Origin: Echinicola shivajiensis
GTDB lineage: Bacteria > Bacteroidota > Bacteroidia > Cytophagales > Cyclobacteriaceae
Assembly (NCBI RefSeq): GCF_018642165.1
Contig: NZ_JAHHZM010000003.1
Span: 62,001 to 126,000 of the forward strand
Length of the DNA stretch: 64,000 nucleotides
Reading direction: 5' to 3'
In this document: positions 46,411 through 54,603 of the stretch, in pieces
Layout of the letters: each line of letters opens with the position of its first letter
How positions within the stretch are numbered: the first letter of the stretch is position 1
Translations under genes and position numbers: made by a program
The notes under the pieces: model-generated
Databases searched by the model: none
The model's input: the letters and a program-made list of their open reading frames with translations, nothing else
What the model was told of the DNA's origin: nothing

Positions 46411-48006
46411 CTAATTGCTGCCTTCTGTGGCTCCGATGTCTTTTCTCATTTTGATCAAATTTTCCTTAAGCTCTTGCTGTATATTGGCGTATTTTGGCTC
46501 ATTGTATACGTTCTGAACTTCTGTCGGGTCCTTTTTAAGGTCAAATAGTTCCCATGAATCTATGTCCGGATCATCCCCAAATCCTTTGCCATACCAATGG
46601 ATCAATTTGTAGCGGTCAGTCCTGATACCGTAATGCCTTCGGACATTTCCTACTGCTGGATAATCATAGAAATGATAGTAAAGTTGTTCCCGCCAGTTTT
46701 TGGATTTTCCATTTTTAAAGAGAGGGACCAGTGATTCTCCCGCCATCTCTTCAGGGATGTTTATCCCTGCCACTTCTAAGAAGGTAGGTGCGTAGTCTAT
46801 ATTCTGCACCAATTCATTACTTACCATACCTTTCTTGATTTTATCGGGATAGAAAATGATCAATGGTGTTCGGAAAGCCTCTTCATACATAAACCTTTTA
46901 TCGTAAAGGCCATGCTCACCCAAAAAGAAGCCTTGGTCGGAGGTATAAACAATGATTGTATTTTCCAGCTCTCCTGTCTCTTCCAGGTAATCAACTAAGC
47001 GCCCTACTTCTTCATCTACAGAGCGTACAGTACGGCAGTAGTCCTTGATATACCTTTGATACTTCCAACTGGTCAATTCCTTTCCTGTGGGACGATTTTC
47101 CAAAAACTCTTTGTTTTGGGCCTTGTAGGCTTCATCCCAGGCTTTTCTCTGTTCCTCGTCCATCGGATCCATAGCCATTGGCCAGCTGTCTTTGATGTAT
47201 TGAAGGGTGGGTTCATCTTTTAGTTCCTCGACTTTAAGATCAAAAGCAAAGCCTAGGTGATTGGCCACGGTAAGCTCCTGCATTTGCATTTGTGGTCCAC
47301 GGCTTTCATATTCATCAAATAGCGTTTCCGGCTCTGGAAAAGTATCATTCGTAAATAGACCGATATGGTTTAGATCGGGCATCCAGTTCCGATGTGGGGC
47401 TTTATGGTTGACCAAAATACAAAATGGCTCATCAGCTGTAGAATGCTCTCCAATCCACTCTAAGGCATGATCTGTGATGAGCTTTGTGGCATAGCCCTTT
47501 TCGGTAACATACTTTCCGTTTGTACTGGGATTTCTGAACCTCGGGTTATAATACTCTCCCTGATCAGCCAGAATATGATAATAATCAAAGCCTTTGGGTT
47601 CTACACTTAAGTGCCATTTCCCAAAGACGGAAGTTTGATAACCTGCCTGCTGTAATAATTCCACAAACCAAGTACGGCTATAATCCATCCTACTGCCAAG
47701 AAGTTGCTGGCCATGTTGGTGGCTATACAAACCTGTAAACAGGGTAGCACGGCTGGGCGTACAGATTGAGTTTTCCACGTAAGCACGCTTAAACAAAAGT
47801 CCCTCTTCTGCTAATCGGTCGATATTGGGTGTTTTTGCAATTTTAGAAATGGGATGCCCATAAGCACTAATGGCCTGAAATGCATGGTCATCTGTGAAAA
47901 TGACTACGATATTGGGCCTCTTTTTTTTGACTTTTTCCTGAGCATTCAGGATGTGGCCAAAAAACAAGGCCATCATTATGCTTAGCAGTATTCTTCTATT
48001 TTTCAT
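46411..48006 (-). CDS. Type S1 sulfatase, last gene of the GH92 operon
   Basis: This 531-residue exported sulfatase has a signal peptide ending near residue 22 (LNAQ). The first metal site is IVVIFTDDHAFQAISAYGH, the formylglycine Cys82 lies in SICTPSRATLFTGLYSHQHG, the catalytic Lys/His in FGKWHLSVEP, and the second metal loop in YTSDQGFFLGEHGLYDKRF. The FLGEHGL.DKR..YEE..R.PLI block is shared with iduronate-2-sulfatase and N-acetylglucosamine-6-sulfatase relatives (S1_11-like, tentative). It follows GH92 by 39 bases and is closed by its own terminator, so it should remove sulfate that blocks mannosidase access, or act on a sulfated mannose-containing chain. Confidence 0.92.
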   Translation of the reverse strand: MKNRRILLSIMMALFFGHILNAQEKVKKKRPNIVVIFTDDHAFQAISAYGHPISKIAKTPNIDRLAEEGLLFKRAYVENSICTPSRATLFTGLYSHQHGQQLLGSRMDYSRTWFVELLQQAGYQTSVFGKWHLSVEPKGFDYYHILADQGEYYNPRFRNPSTNGKYVTEKGYATKLITDHALEWIGEHSTADEPFCILVNHKAPHRNWMPDLNHIGLFTNDTFPEPETLFDEYESRGPQMQMQELTVANHLGFAFDLKVEELKDEPTLQYIKDSWPMAMDPMDEEQRKAWDEAYKAQNKEFLENRPTGKELTSWKYQRYIKDYCRTVRSVDEEVGRLVDYLEETGELENTIIVYTSDQGFFLGEHGLYDKRFMYEEAFRTPLIIFYPDKIKKGMVSNELVQNIDYAPTFLEVAGINIPEEMAGESLVPLFKNGKSKNWREQLYYHFYDYPAVGNVRRHYGIRTDRYKLIHWYGKGFGDDPDIDSWELFDLKKDPTEVQNVYNEPKYANIQQELKENLIKMRKDIGATEGSN

Positions 48007-48045
48007 TTTTTTTATTTTGGGTCAGCATCATCTATGGATAATGGA

Positions 48046-50388
48046 CTAGTTTGTCACAGGATGATCAGTTAGTCCCAATTTTAGTTTACCACCTTTGGTT
48101 ACATCCGAGAAGGGTAGGGAGTAGGTATCCAGTTTTTTACCATTTAGCTCCACGCCTTGTATATAAATATTATCCTTGGAATTGTTCTTCGTTTCGATGA
48201 CAAAACGTTTGCCCTTGAAGTAATCTTGGTTCAACTTGATGGTTACTTTATCAAATAATGGGCTTCCAATTTGGAACTTTGGATCTATTTCTGTCAATCC
48301 TTTCACATCAAATAGCCCAATCGATGACATCACATACCAAGCTCCCAATTGGCCCTGATCTTCATCCTGTCCGTAACCATAGCCATGTATTCCTTCCGTG
48401 CCATAAAACTCGTTACAAATCGCCCTTACCCATTTTTGGGACAGATGGGGCTTTCCAGAGAAATTAAACATCCAGGAAACATGCAAATTAGGTTGGTTGC
48501 CATGATTATAAAGCGTCTTCAACCCGGAGAATGCATCGATTTCTGCCCCTCCTCCGAAGATGTTTTTCTGGGAAATGATGAAAATACTGTCAAGTCGGGT
48601 GTTGAAAGTTTCCTTGCCCAAAGTAGCCACTAACTCTTCTACATGATGCGGCACATAAAAGGTGTATTGAACTGCATTGCCCTCTTGAAAGCCTTTCCAA
48701 GGTGCCAGTGGATCAAAGTCTTCAATGAATTTACCATTGGAATCTTTTGGACGGATCAATTTGGTTTTTTCATCAAATAATAGCTTCCAACCATTTGATA
48801 GTTGGGTAAGTTGCTCATAATCGGCAGTCTTGCCCAGTTGCTTTGCAAATTGGGCCACAGCAAAGCTGCTGAAAGAGTATTCAAGTGTATGCGATGCGGC
48901 AAAACCTGAACCTTCCTCTACGGTTTTCATATCAAATTGCTTTTCGTAAGGGCTATAACCACGCTCCACAAATTGTTTGACATCCATTTTTCCAGCGCCT
49001 TCTATTCGGTCTTTCCAGCCTATTTCGTTCTTTAGTGAAGCTTCATAAGCCAGTTCTACATCATAATCCCTGATCCCGCAGTTATAAGCCGCTGCGATGG
49101 CCAAACTGGTGAAATTGGTTCCAACTCCCGATACATATTTACTGTTGGCAATGCCATCTCCTAGCCAGCCGGCGTCCTTATAAACCAGCAGCTGGCTTTG
49201 AACCCAATCAGCGTAATATTCCGGGTAGGCTACTGCCCAAAGTTGGGTCAAATTCCAGAAGGCACCCCAAATGGCATCGGTATTATAGTGATGGTGAATG
49301 GGCTGTCCTTTTTCATCAAGTTCGATCTGCCCCACAGCCCCGCTATTCATTGGATAGGCTCCATTTACATCACTGGCAAGCCCCCTGCCCAGTAAGGCAT
49401 GGAACAGACCTGTGTAGAATTTAACTTTGTCCTCTTCATTTTGCCCCTCCACCTGAATTCTACCAAGATACTCTTCCCATGTTTTGTTGGCTTGTTTTTG
49501 GGCCTTTTCAAAATCCATTTTAGGAGCTTCATCGTCCAAGTTAATTCGGGCATTTTCAATAGAGGTATAGGAAAGGCCTATTTTGATTTCTACTGCTTCA
49601 TCTTGCTCAGTGTCAAAGGTGAAATACATGCCCGCACCAACTCCCTCTTGCTCATTTCTGCCTGGAAATATTTGTTCTTTCACAAAAGAGCCAAAAGCAC
49701 TAGGCTCCTTATCCATTTTGGCCGAAAAGTACATCCTGACATCAGCTCCTTTTTGGTAGATATTGACATATACAGGGGAGGTGATTACATAGCCTTCTAT
49801 GCGACCGTCTTCGGTGAAATTCACATAGGCGTCTTTGACTTCACCACTTTCGCCTTGTTTATTACCTATGTCAAAAAGGATATTGGCTTGTGAAGTCTGG
49901 GGAAAGGTATAGCGGTGAAAACCAACTCTTTTGGTAGCGGTGAGTTCTGCTTTGACATCATGGTCTTTTAGAAAGACCGAATAATAACCTGGTTTGGCCA
50001 GCTCATCCTTTTTGTCAAAGCTAGATCTGTAACCACCAGCAGGGTTGTCCAATTCACCAGGGACAGTCTGTAAGTCACCCACAGAAGGGGCAATGACCAC
50101 GCCTCCCACCTGAAACTCGTGAAAATTGGCAAAGCCCTCAATAGAGCTGTGCCTAAAGTCATAGCCCACGGCTTGCCATCCTCCTGGATTACCCAAATGA
50201 GCATCGGTGGAAGGAGCTAATTTGGCCATGCCAAAAGGAACTGCAGCGGGTGTATAGAAGAACCAACGGCAATGTGCTGTCCCGATATTGGGATCCACAT
50301 AATCTACTGGGCTTTGGGCAAAAAGGGCTCCAAAGGGAAGCAGTGCGTATAATAAGCAAGTATTAATAAAAGACCTCAAACCACTCAT
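48046..50388 (-). CDS. GH92 family glycosidase (mannosidase-like), shorter paralogue
   Basis: This 780-residue exported enzyme has a signal peptide ending near residue 25 (LFAQ). The N-terminal beta-sandwich is VDYVDPNIGTAHCRW ... VPFGMAKLAPSTDA, and an (alpha/alpha)6 barrel follows. By spacing, Glu569 in FQEGNAVQYTFY corresponds to the general acid of characterised GH92 enzymes and Asp675/Asp677 in GQDEDQGQLGAWYV to the base pair, so catalysis looks intact. The family motif GNEPSHH reads GNQPNLH (Gln632), and the usual SHTHLSG-type loop reads FANFHEFQVGG, so it is a divergent branch. GH92 enzymes are calcium-dependent exo-alpha-mannosidases. The subsite changes leave linkage and even leaving group open. 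Confidence 0.9.
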   Translation of the reverse strand: MSGLRSFINTCLLYALLPFGALFAQSPVDYVDPNIGTAHCRWFFYTPAAVPFGMAKLAPSTDAHLGNPGGWQAVGYDFRHSSIEGFANFHEFQVGGVVIAPSVGDLQTVPGELDNPAGGYRSSFDKKDELAKPGYYSVFLKDHDVKAELTATKRVGFHRYTFPQTSQANILFDIGNKQGESGEVKDAYVNFTEDGRIEGYVITSPVYVNIYQKGADVRMYFSAKMDKEPSAFGSFVKEQIFPGRNEQEGVGAGMYFTFDTEQDEAVEIKIGLSYTSIENARINLDDEAPKMDFEKAQKQANKTWEEYLGRIQVEGQNEEDKVKFYTGLFHALLGRGLASDVNGAYPMNSGAVGQIELDEKGQPIHHHYNTDAIWGAFWNLTQLWAVAYPEYYADWVQSQLLVYKDAGWLGDGIANSKYVSGVGTNFTSLAIAAAYNCGIRDYDVELAYEASLKNEIGWKDRIEGAGKMDVKQFVERGYSPYEKQFDMKTVEEGSGFAASHTLEYSFSSFAVAQFAKQLGKTADYEQLTQLSNGWKLLFDEKTKLIRPKDSNGKFIEDFDPLAPWKGFQEGNAVQYTFYVPHHVEELVATLGKETFNTRLDSIFIISQKNIFGGGAEIDAFSGLKTLYNHGNQPNLHVSWMFNFSGKPHLSQKWVRAICNEFYGTEGIHGYGYGQDEDQGQLGAWYVMSSIGLFDVKGLTEIDPKFQIGSPLFDKVTIKLNQDYFKGKRFVIETKNNSKDNIYIQGVELNGKKLDTYSLPFSDVTKGGKLKLGLTDHPVTN

Positions 50389-50420
50389 TTAATTGTATTA
50401 ATTTACTCGGTTTTTTTAAG

Positions 50421-50470
50421 GAGGTCTCTTTGGTATTTAGGGCAATAATCAACTAAGCCAAGGAGACCTC
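50421..50470. repeat. Intercistronic hairpin between the two GH92 genes
   Basis: GAGGTCTCTTTGG (50421-50433) pairs with CCAAGGAGACCTC (50458-50470), 13 pairs with one wobble and a 24-base loop. No T run follows on the - strand, so it more likely stabilises or processes the mRNA than terminates it. Confidence 0.6.
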
Positions 50471-50485
50471 TCTATTCTTATTTTT

Positions 50486-53400
50486 TTATTTATCGGAGGT
50501 TCTTCCCCAGTTTTTATTGGGTTGGTCACCCATTTCCAAAACCAATTTTCCTCCTTTGAGCAATTCGGAAGCAGGGAACCAAAATGATTTCAGCTCTTTT
50601 CCATTGAGATAAGCTTTTTGTACATAAATGTTCTTTCTGGAGCTGTTTTTAGCTTCGATTACAAATTGCTCTCCACGGCCGTACATTTCCATCAGGTCAA
50701 TGGTGATTTTTGAATATAAGGGGCTGGCTATCTCGTAGATTGGCGTGGCACTGGTTCCACCATCCATTTGGAACAGGCCTATGGAGGCCATTACAAACCA
50801 AGCACTCATTTGACCTTGGTCTTCATCACCCAAGTAGGCATTGGCCAAACCGCTGCCGTAATATTTCTCAAGAATAGAACGGCTCCATTTCTGTGTCAAC
50901 CAAGGATGGTCTGCCCAATTGAATAGGAAGGCAAAGTGCATGGATTGTTGGTTGCCTTGTACTACAGGGTAATCCCAGTATTGGTCATTTGGGGCGTTGT
51001 ATCTCCAAGGTTCACTGGCTTTGAAGCCCCAATCCAATCTTTCCACAAAAGCTTCTTTGCCCATCACATCGACCAAAGCTGGTACGTCTTGAGGAACGAA
51101 ATAACTCAGCTGCCAGGAATTGCCTTCGACATAATGATGGTTTCGGCCTGACTGAAAAGGGTCAAAAGGCTCTTCAAATTCCCCTTTGCTGTTGCGCAAT
51201 TGGGCGAAACCATTTTTAGGATTAAAGGCATTTTTCCACCAATTGCCTCTATCAGAAAAAACTTTATAGTCTTCTTTTTTACCTAAGGACTTGGCCAGCT
51301 GGCCCACTGTCCAGTCGTCATATGAATATTCCAATGTATTGGAAAACCTTCCTTTATCAGAAGGGACATATTTATGATCGAGGTAGGTAATAAGGTCTCT
51401 GTTTCCTGCAAAACCACCTGCCACTTCCGTTGCAGGCGTTGTCTGCATCTTTTTTACTGCCTCGAATGTCTTTTCTACATCAAAATCACGGATGCCCATT
51501 TGATAAGCTGATACCATTTGTGGAATTTCGTGTTCGGCAACCATCACTGGAATGTATTCCATTCCCGCGGGGCCTTTCCCTAGCCAACCGTTGGCATCGT
51601 ACATGGCAAGTTGGGATTTTACCCATTTGGATGACCATTCAGGCGTGGCCAGATTCCAAAGCTGATTTAAGTTCCAAAAGGTATTCCAAAAAGCATCACA
51701 TCCCAAAGCCAAATCCGAAGGATCTTCAAATTTTTGCTTGGTCTCATCAGGAGCAATCCATTCTCCATTGACATCACTCCAGGTGTTTCTGCAAAGGGAA
51801 CGGAAGAAGTTGCTGTAAAAACGGACTTTTTCCAGGCGGTTGTCACTGGCAATGGTAATCCTTGACAAATAGTTGTTCCACACATCTTTTTGATGTTGGA
51901 CCACTGCTTCGAAATCCCAGCCAAAAGGATCGGATATTTCTGTTTGGAGGTTTTCAGCGGCATTTTCTATACTGACCAAGGATATCGCAGATCGCGCCTG
52001 TACCACATTGGATTGCTTGGTGTCAAATTCCACATAAATGCCAGCATCTTTTAAATCCTTTCCTTCAATGATTCCTCCTTCAAGGGTTTGGTCATTGATC
52101 CATCCGCCTACTTTTTTGATAGGTTGGTCAAACTCAATTACGAAATTCACCACATATTCCTGATCGGCATCATTGCTCCATACGGTAGGTCTAGGAGAAA
52201 TCTGATGACTCCTTCCTTCTATTCGGTAATCACTCACTTTATTGATTTCCACATCAGATAGCAAGTAATCATACTCGGCCTCTACATGCATGTCAATCAT
52301 GACCCTTCCATCTTGATCTTTGGGAAAAGTATATCGTTGGAATCCACCTCTGGTGGTAGCTGTCACTTCTGCCCATATTTTAGTATCTGACATGTACACC
52401 TTATAGAAACCCAAAGGTGCTTCTTCAGTAGATTTATCTATTCTGGAACGGTAGCCAGCATCAGGATCAAACTGATCTCCCACTTTTGTCTGTAATTTTC
52501 CATTGGTCGGCATCATCCCCAATCCGCCCATGGTCCACTCATGAATATGGCTGAAGGTTCCTATGGTTTCAAATGAGGGTTGATAGCCCGCTTGCCAGCC
52601 CCTGTTTTGGTTATCAGGACTCATTTTTACCATGCTGAAGGGCATCCAAGGACCTGGAGCAATCATCCAGCGGGAATGGGCAGTGCCTATTCTGGTATCC
52701 ACATAGTCTGCCAAGCTTTGCAAAGTCTGTGGTGAACGTAAAATGGTGCCTTCTTCGATTTTCTTGCCATCTATGTAGATTTCATATTGGCTCTGCTTTT
52801 TCCTTTTTACCGAAGGCATAGGTACTTCTATCTGATACCTGGCAGAATCCAAAAAAGTACTATAAACGGCTTTTTTATCCAGTTTTACCTCTAATTTGGG
52901 TTGACCAGCTAAATGTTCTACATCGACCAATAAGGGCTGGATTTTTTGTTTTCCGGCTTCAAGTTCATAGGTTGCTGGTTTTACTGAACGAACAAAAACC
53001 TGATCGTTTTGTGTTAAAACGGTTCCGTCTGGACCTTCCAGTCTCACTTGATCAAACACCACCCATGAACCTTCCAGAATGGTAATGGTGATCGAGTTGC
53101 CCCCTTTTTGGATAATATCTTTATCGATTGGAATTTCGATTATTCGTTCTACAGCACCTGACATATCTCCGCTTAGAGTGCCTTCGCTTACACCTTTGAG
53201 TAGGAATTTACTATGCTGGTTGTTTACACTTACTTTTAGCAATGATTTGGTTGGTTGAGAATCTGCCAGATCAATGACCAGTTTGAAACCTTCGTCACTG
53301 TTCATTTCTTTGATCCCAAAAAGTATATTTATCTCATGGGTTCTCCAACCTGATGTGCCCCAGGTTCCACCCCAAGTATCAGCTGGGCCAGGAAGTACAT

Positions 53401-53614
53401 AAGGAAAATCGTTTTTCGGATTTGAAGTTCCTATTAGGAAGTAGCGATCTTCATATCCAAAGTCCCTGCTTAAGAACTTTTTGTAATCTGCAGGTCCCAG
53501 GGCTAAATCAGCGGATGAATTATCACTTTTACCGATTTGCCAAATACTTTTGGCTTGGACACTGAAACTTGACAGCATTATGATGACAACAATGCTTTTA
53601 ATCAAATTGAACAT
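50486..53614 (-). CDS. GH92 family glycosidase with N-terminal carbohydrate-binding-like extension
   Basis: This 1042-residue exported protein has a signal peptide ending near residue 22. Residues about 24-200 (SIWQIGKSDNSSADLAL ... DFGYEDRYFLIGTSN ... TWGTSGWRTHEINILFGI ... FDQVRLEG) resemble the galactose-binding-like domain III of family 4 polysaccharide lyases. A small beta-domain follows, and GH92 starts near residue 305 (DYVDTRIGTAHSRWMI). Expected catalytic residues are Glu830 in YVEGNSWQLSYFV and Asp930/Asp932 in GDEDQGQMSAWFV. The GNEPSHH motif reads GNQQSMH (Gln889). It shares IGTAHxRW and the HExxxGG loop with its neighbour, so the two are paralogues of one divergent branch, and the added module may direct this one to the polymer. 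Confidence 0.9.
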   Translation of the reverse strand: MFNLIKSIVVIIMLSSFSVQAKSIWQIGKSDNSSADLALGPADYKKFLSRDFGYEDRYFLIGTSNPKNDFPYVLPGPADTWGGTWGTSGWRTHEINILFGIKEMNSDEGFKLVIDLADSQPTKSLLKVSVNNQHSKFLLKGVSEGTLSGDMSGAVERIIEIPIDKDIIQKGGNSITITILEGSWVVFDQVRLEGPDGTVLTQNDQVFVRSVKPATYELEAGKQKIQPLLVDVEHLAGQPKLEVKLDKKAVYSTFLDSARYQIEVPMPSVKRKKQSQYEIYIDGKKIEEGTILRSPQTLQSLADYVDTRIGTAHSRWMIAPGPWMPFSMVKMSPDNQNRGWQAGYQPSFETIGTFSHIHEWTMGGLGMMPTNGKLQTKVGDQFDPDAGYRSRIDKSTEEAPLGFYKVYMSDTKIWAEVTATTRGGFQRYTFPKDQDGRVMIDMHVEAEYDYLLSDVEINKVSDYRIEGRSHQISPRPTVWSNDADQEYVVNFVIEFDQPIKKVGGWINDQTLEGGIIEGKDLKDAGIYVEFDTKQSNVVQARSAISLVSIENAAENLQTEISDPFGWDFEAVVQHQKDVWNNYLSRITIASDNRLEKVRFYSNFFRSLCRNTWSDVNGEWIAPDETKQKFEDPSDLALGCDAFWNTFWNLNQLWNLATPEWSSKWVKSQLAMYDANGWLGKGPAGMEYIPVMVAEHEIPQMVSAYQMGIRDFDVEKTFEAVKKMQTTPATEVAGGFAGNRDLITYLDHKYVPSDKGRFSNTLEYSYDDWTVGQLAKSLGKKEDYKVFSDRGNWWKNAFNPKNGFAQLRNSKGEFEEPFDPFQSGRNHHYVEGNSWQLSYFVPQDVPALVDVMGKEAFVERLDWGFKASEPWRYNAPNDQYWDYPVVQGNQQSMHFAFLFNWADHPWLTQKWSRSILEKYYGSGLANAYLGDEDQGQMSAWFVMASIGLFQMDGGTSATPIYEIASPLYSKITIDLMEMYGRGEQFVIEAKNSSRKNIYVQKAYLNGKELKSFWFPASELLKGGKLVLEMGDQPNKNWGRTSDK

Positions 53615-53781
53615 ACTGACTTTATATTTTATACTTTTTGGTTATGCTTTGCATCTTTAATGCTTTCCTTCCTCATCCAATTTAAGTAGGAACTTTTTCC
53701 TGGCAAGGAGGAAGATGAAATCCCGAGGTATTTATTGCGTTATTCTATCCTGCCCACAAACCACTTAACTAGAAGAATAGT

Positions 53782-53819
53782 AAATGTCCCTGAGGAATAG
53801 GATCCAATCAGGGACATTT
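53782..53819. repeat. Intercistronic hairpin between the DUF3823 and GH92 genes
   Basis: AAATGTCCCTGA (53782-53793) pairs perfectly with TCAGGGACATTT (53808-53819), with a 14-base loop, starting seven bases after the DUF3823 stop on the - strand. The following T run is short (TTTACTATT), so partial termination or mRNA 3'-end protection is possible. The next gene begins 167 bases further on. Confidence 0.65.
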
Positions 53820-53826
53820 TTCTTTT

Positions 53827-54582
53827 TTATTTGGTAGTTATTTCCTTAATCTTGGAGTAATTATAAACATTGGTGCCATTAACTTGAGTATTGGTCCTGG
53901 CGCCTACTCTCAAGAAATACTTTCTCTCATAGTCTGGGAAAGTTTTCTGAGCGCCTGTACCAATCCCTCCTGGCCATCCTGTCGTGATGGTAATCGTCTC
54001 ACCCAAAACAGGTAAAGTAGCGCCTAACAAGTGCGTGGAAAAGTTGGGACTAAAGCTAAAATCTCCCACATATTGGTTTTCACTTACAAACAACCAGACC
54101 TCACTTAATGGATGTTGGTAGTCCGGGTCTGAAGTTCCTCGGGTGATCTTTACTTGGATGGTGGCTGTGCCGTCTGCATTGAGCACAGGTTCCCCAATCC
54201 ATTCTACACGAAGAAACGGGTCAACTTCATAAGTTCTTTCTACTACGCCTTTGAGGTCGATGATTTCTTCTTCCACTGGGACAAAAGCGCCTTCAGCTCT
54301 TACCCCATATTCTCCTTCAAATATTTTGGAATTATTGAACTCCCCATTCATTTTACAATACATATAGTAGGGGGTAGGGTTTTCACTCCAACTGTACTCC
54401 ATCAGCGTTATCCGTGCTCCGGTATTGCCTATTGCTGTTTGAAAAGGCTCCTTGGTTTGCATGTCAACAAAGGCTCCTGTAAATGTCTCGGCAGGAGGGG
54501 CGTAGTTGTCCTCAACACAGGAACTCAATCCTGTCGAGATAATACATGCCATTAACAAATATTTTATAAGATTATTTTTCAT
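53827..54582 (-). CDS. DUF3823 family surface lipoprotein (SusE-position glycan-binding protein)
   Basis: This 251-residue protein has a lipoprotein signal (ACIISTGLSSCVEDNYAP; Cys in SSC). An N-terminal transthyretin-like beta-domain follows (GAFVDMQTKEPFQTAIGNTG ... RITLMEYSW), then a second beta-domain that includes FLRVEWIGEPVL, ATIQVKITRG and KYFLRVGARTNTQVNG. This is the layout of DUF3823 proteins, which occupy the place of surface glycan-binding proteins directly after SusD in many GH92-containing loci. It starts 21 bases after SusD. It has no enzyme motif; a binding role is inferred from position. Confidence 0.88.
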   Translation of the reverse strand: MKNNLIKYLLMACIISTGLSSCVEDNYAPPAETFTGAFVDMQTKEPFQTAIGNTGARITLMEYSWSENPTPYYMYCKMNGEFNNSKIFEGEYGVRAEGAFVPVEEEIIDLKGVVERTYEVDPFLRVEWIGEPVLNADGTATIQVKITRGTSDPDYQHPLSEVWLFVSENQYVGDFSFSPNFSTHLLGATLPVLGETITITTGWPGGIGTGAQKTFPDYERKYFLRVGARTNTQVNGTNVYNYSKIKEITTK

Positions 54583-54603
54583 AGGTCTTAATTTTGAAAG
54601 TGA

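Noticed and set aside
48482-48684. Idea that GH92 enzymes have lost their catalytic acid because GNE became GNQ
   Set aside because: By spacing to the Asp-x-Asp pair, the acid of characterised GH92 enzymes matches the Glu in EGNxxQ (Glu569, Glu830), which is present in both proteins. The GNQ change is kept only as a subsite variant.
49399-49893. 164-codon + strand frame opposite GH92
   Set aside because: Shadow frame inside a clear GH92 gene; no domain and no plausible start context.
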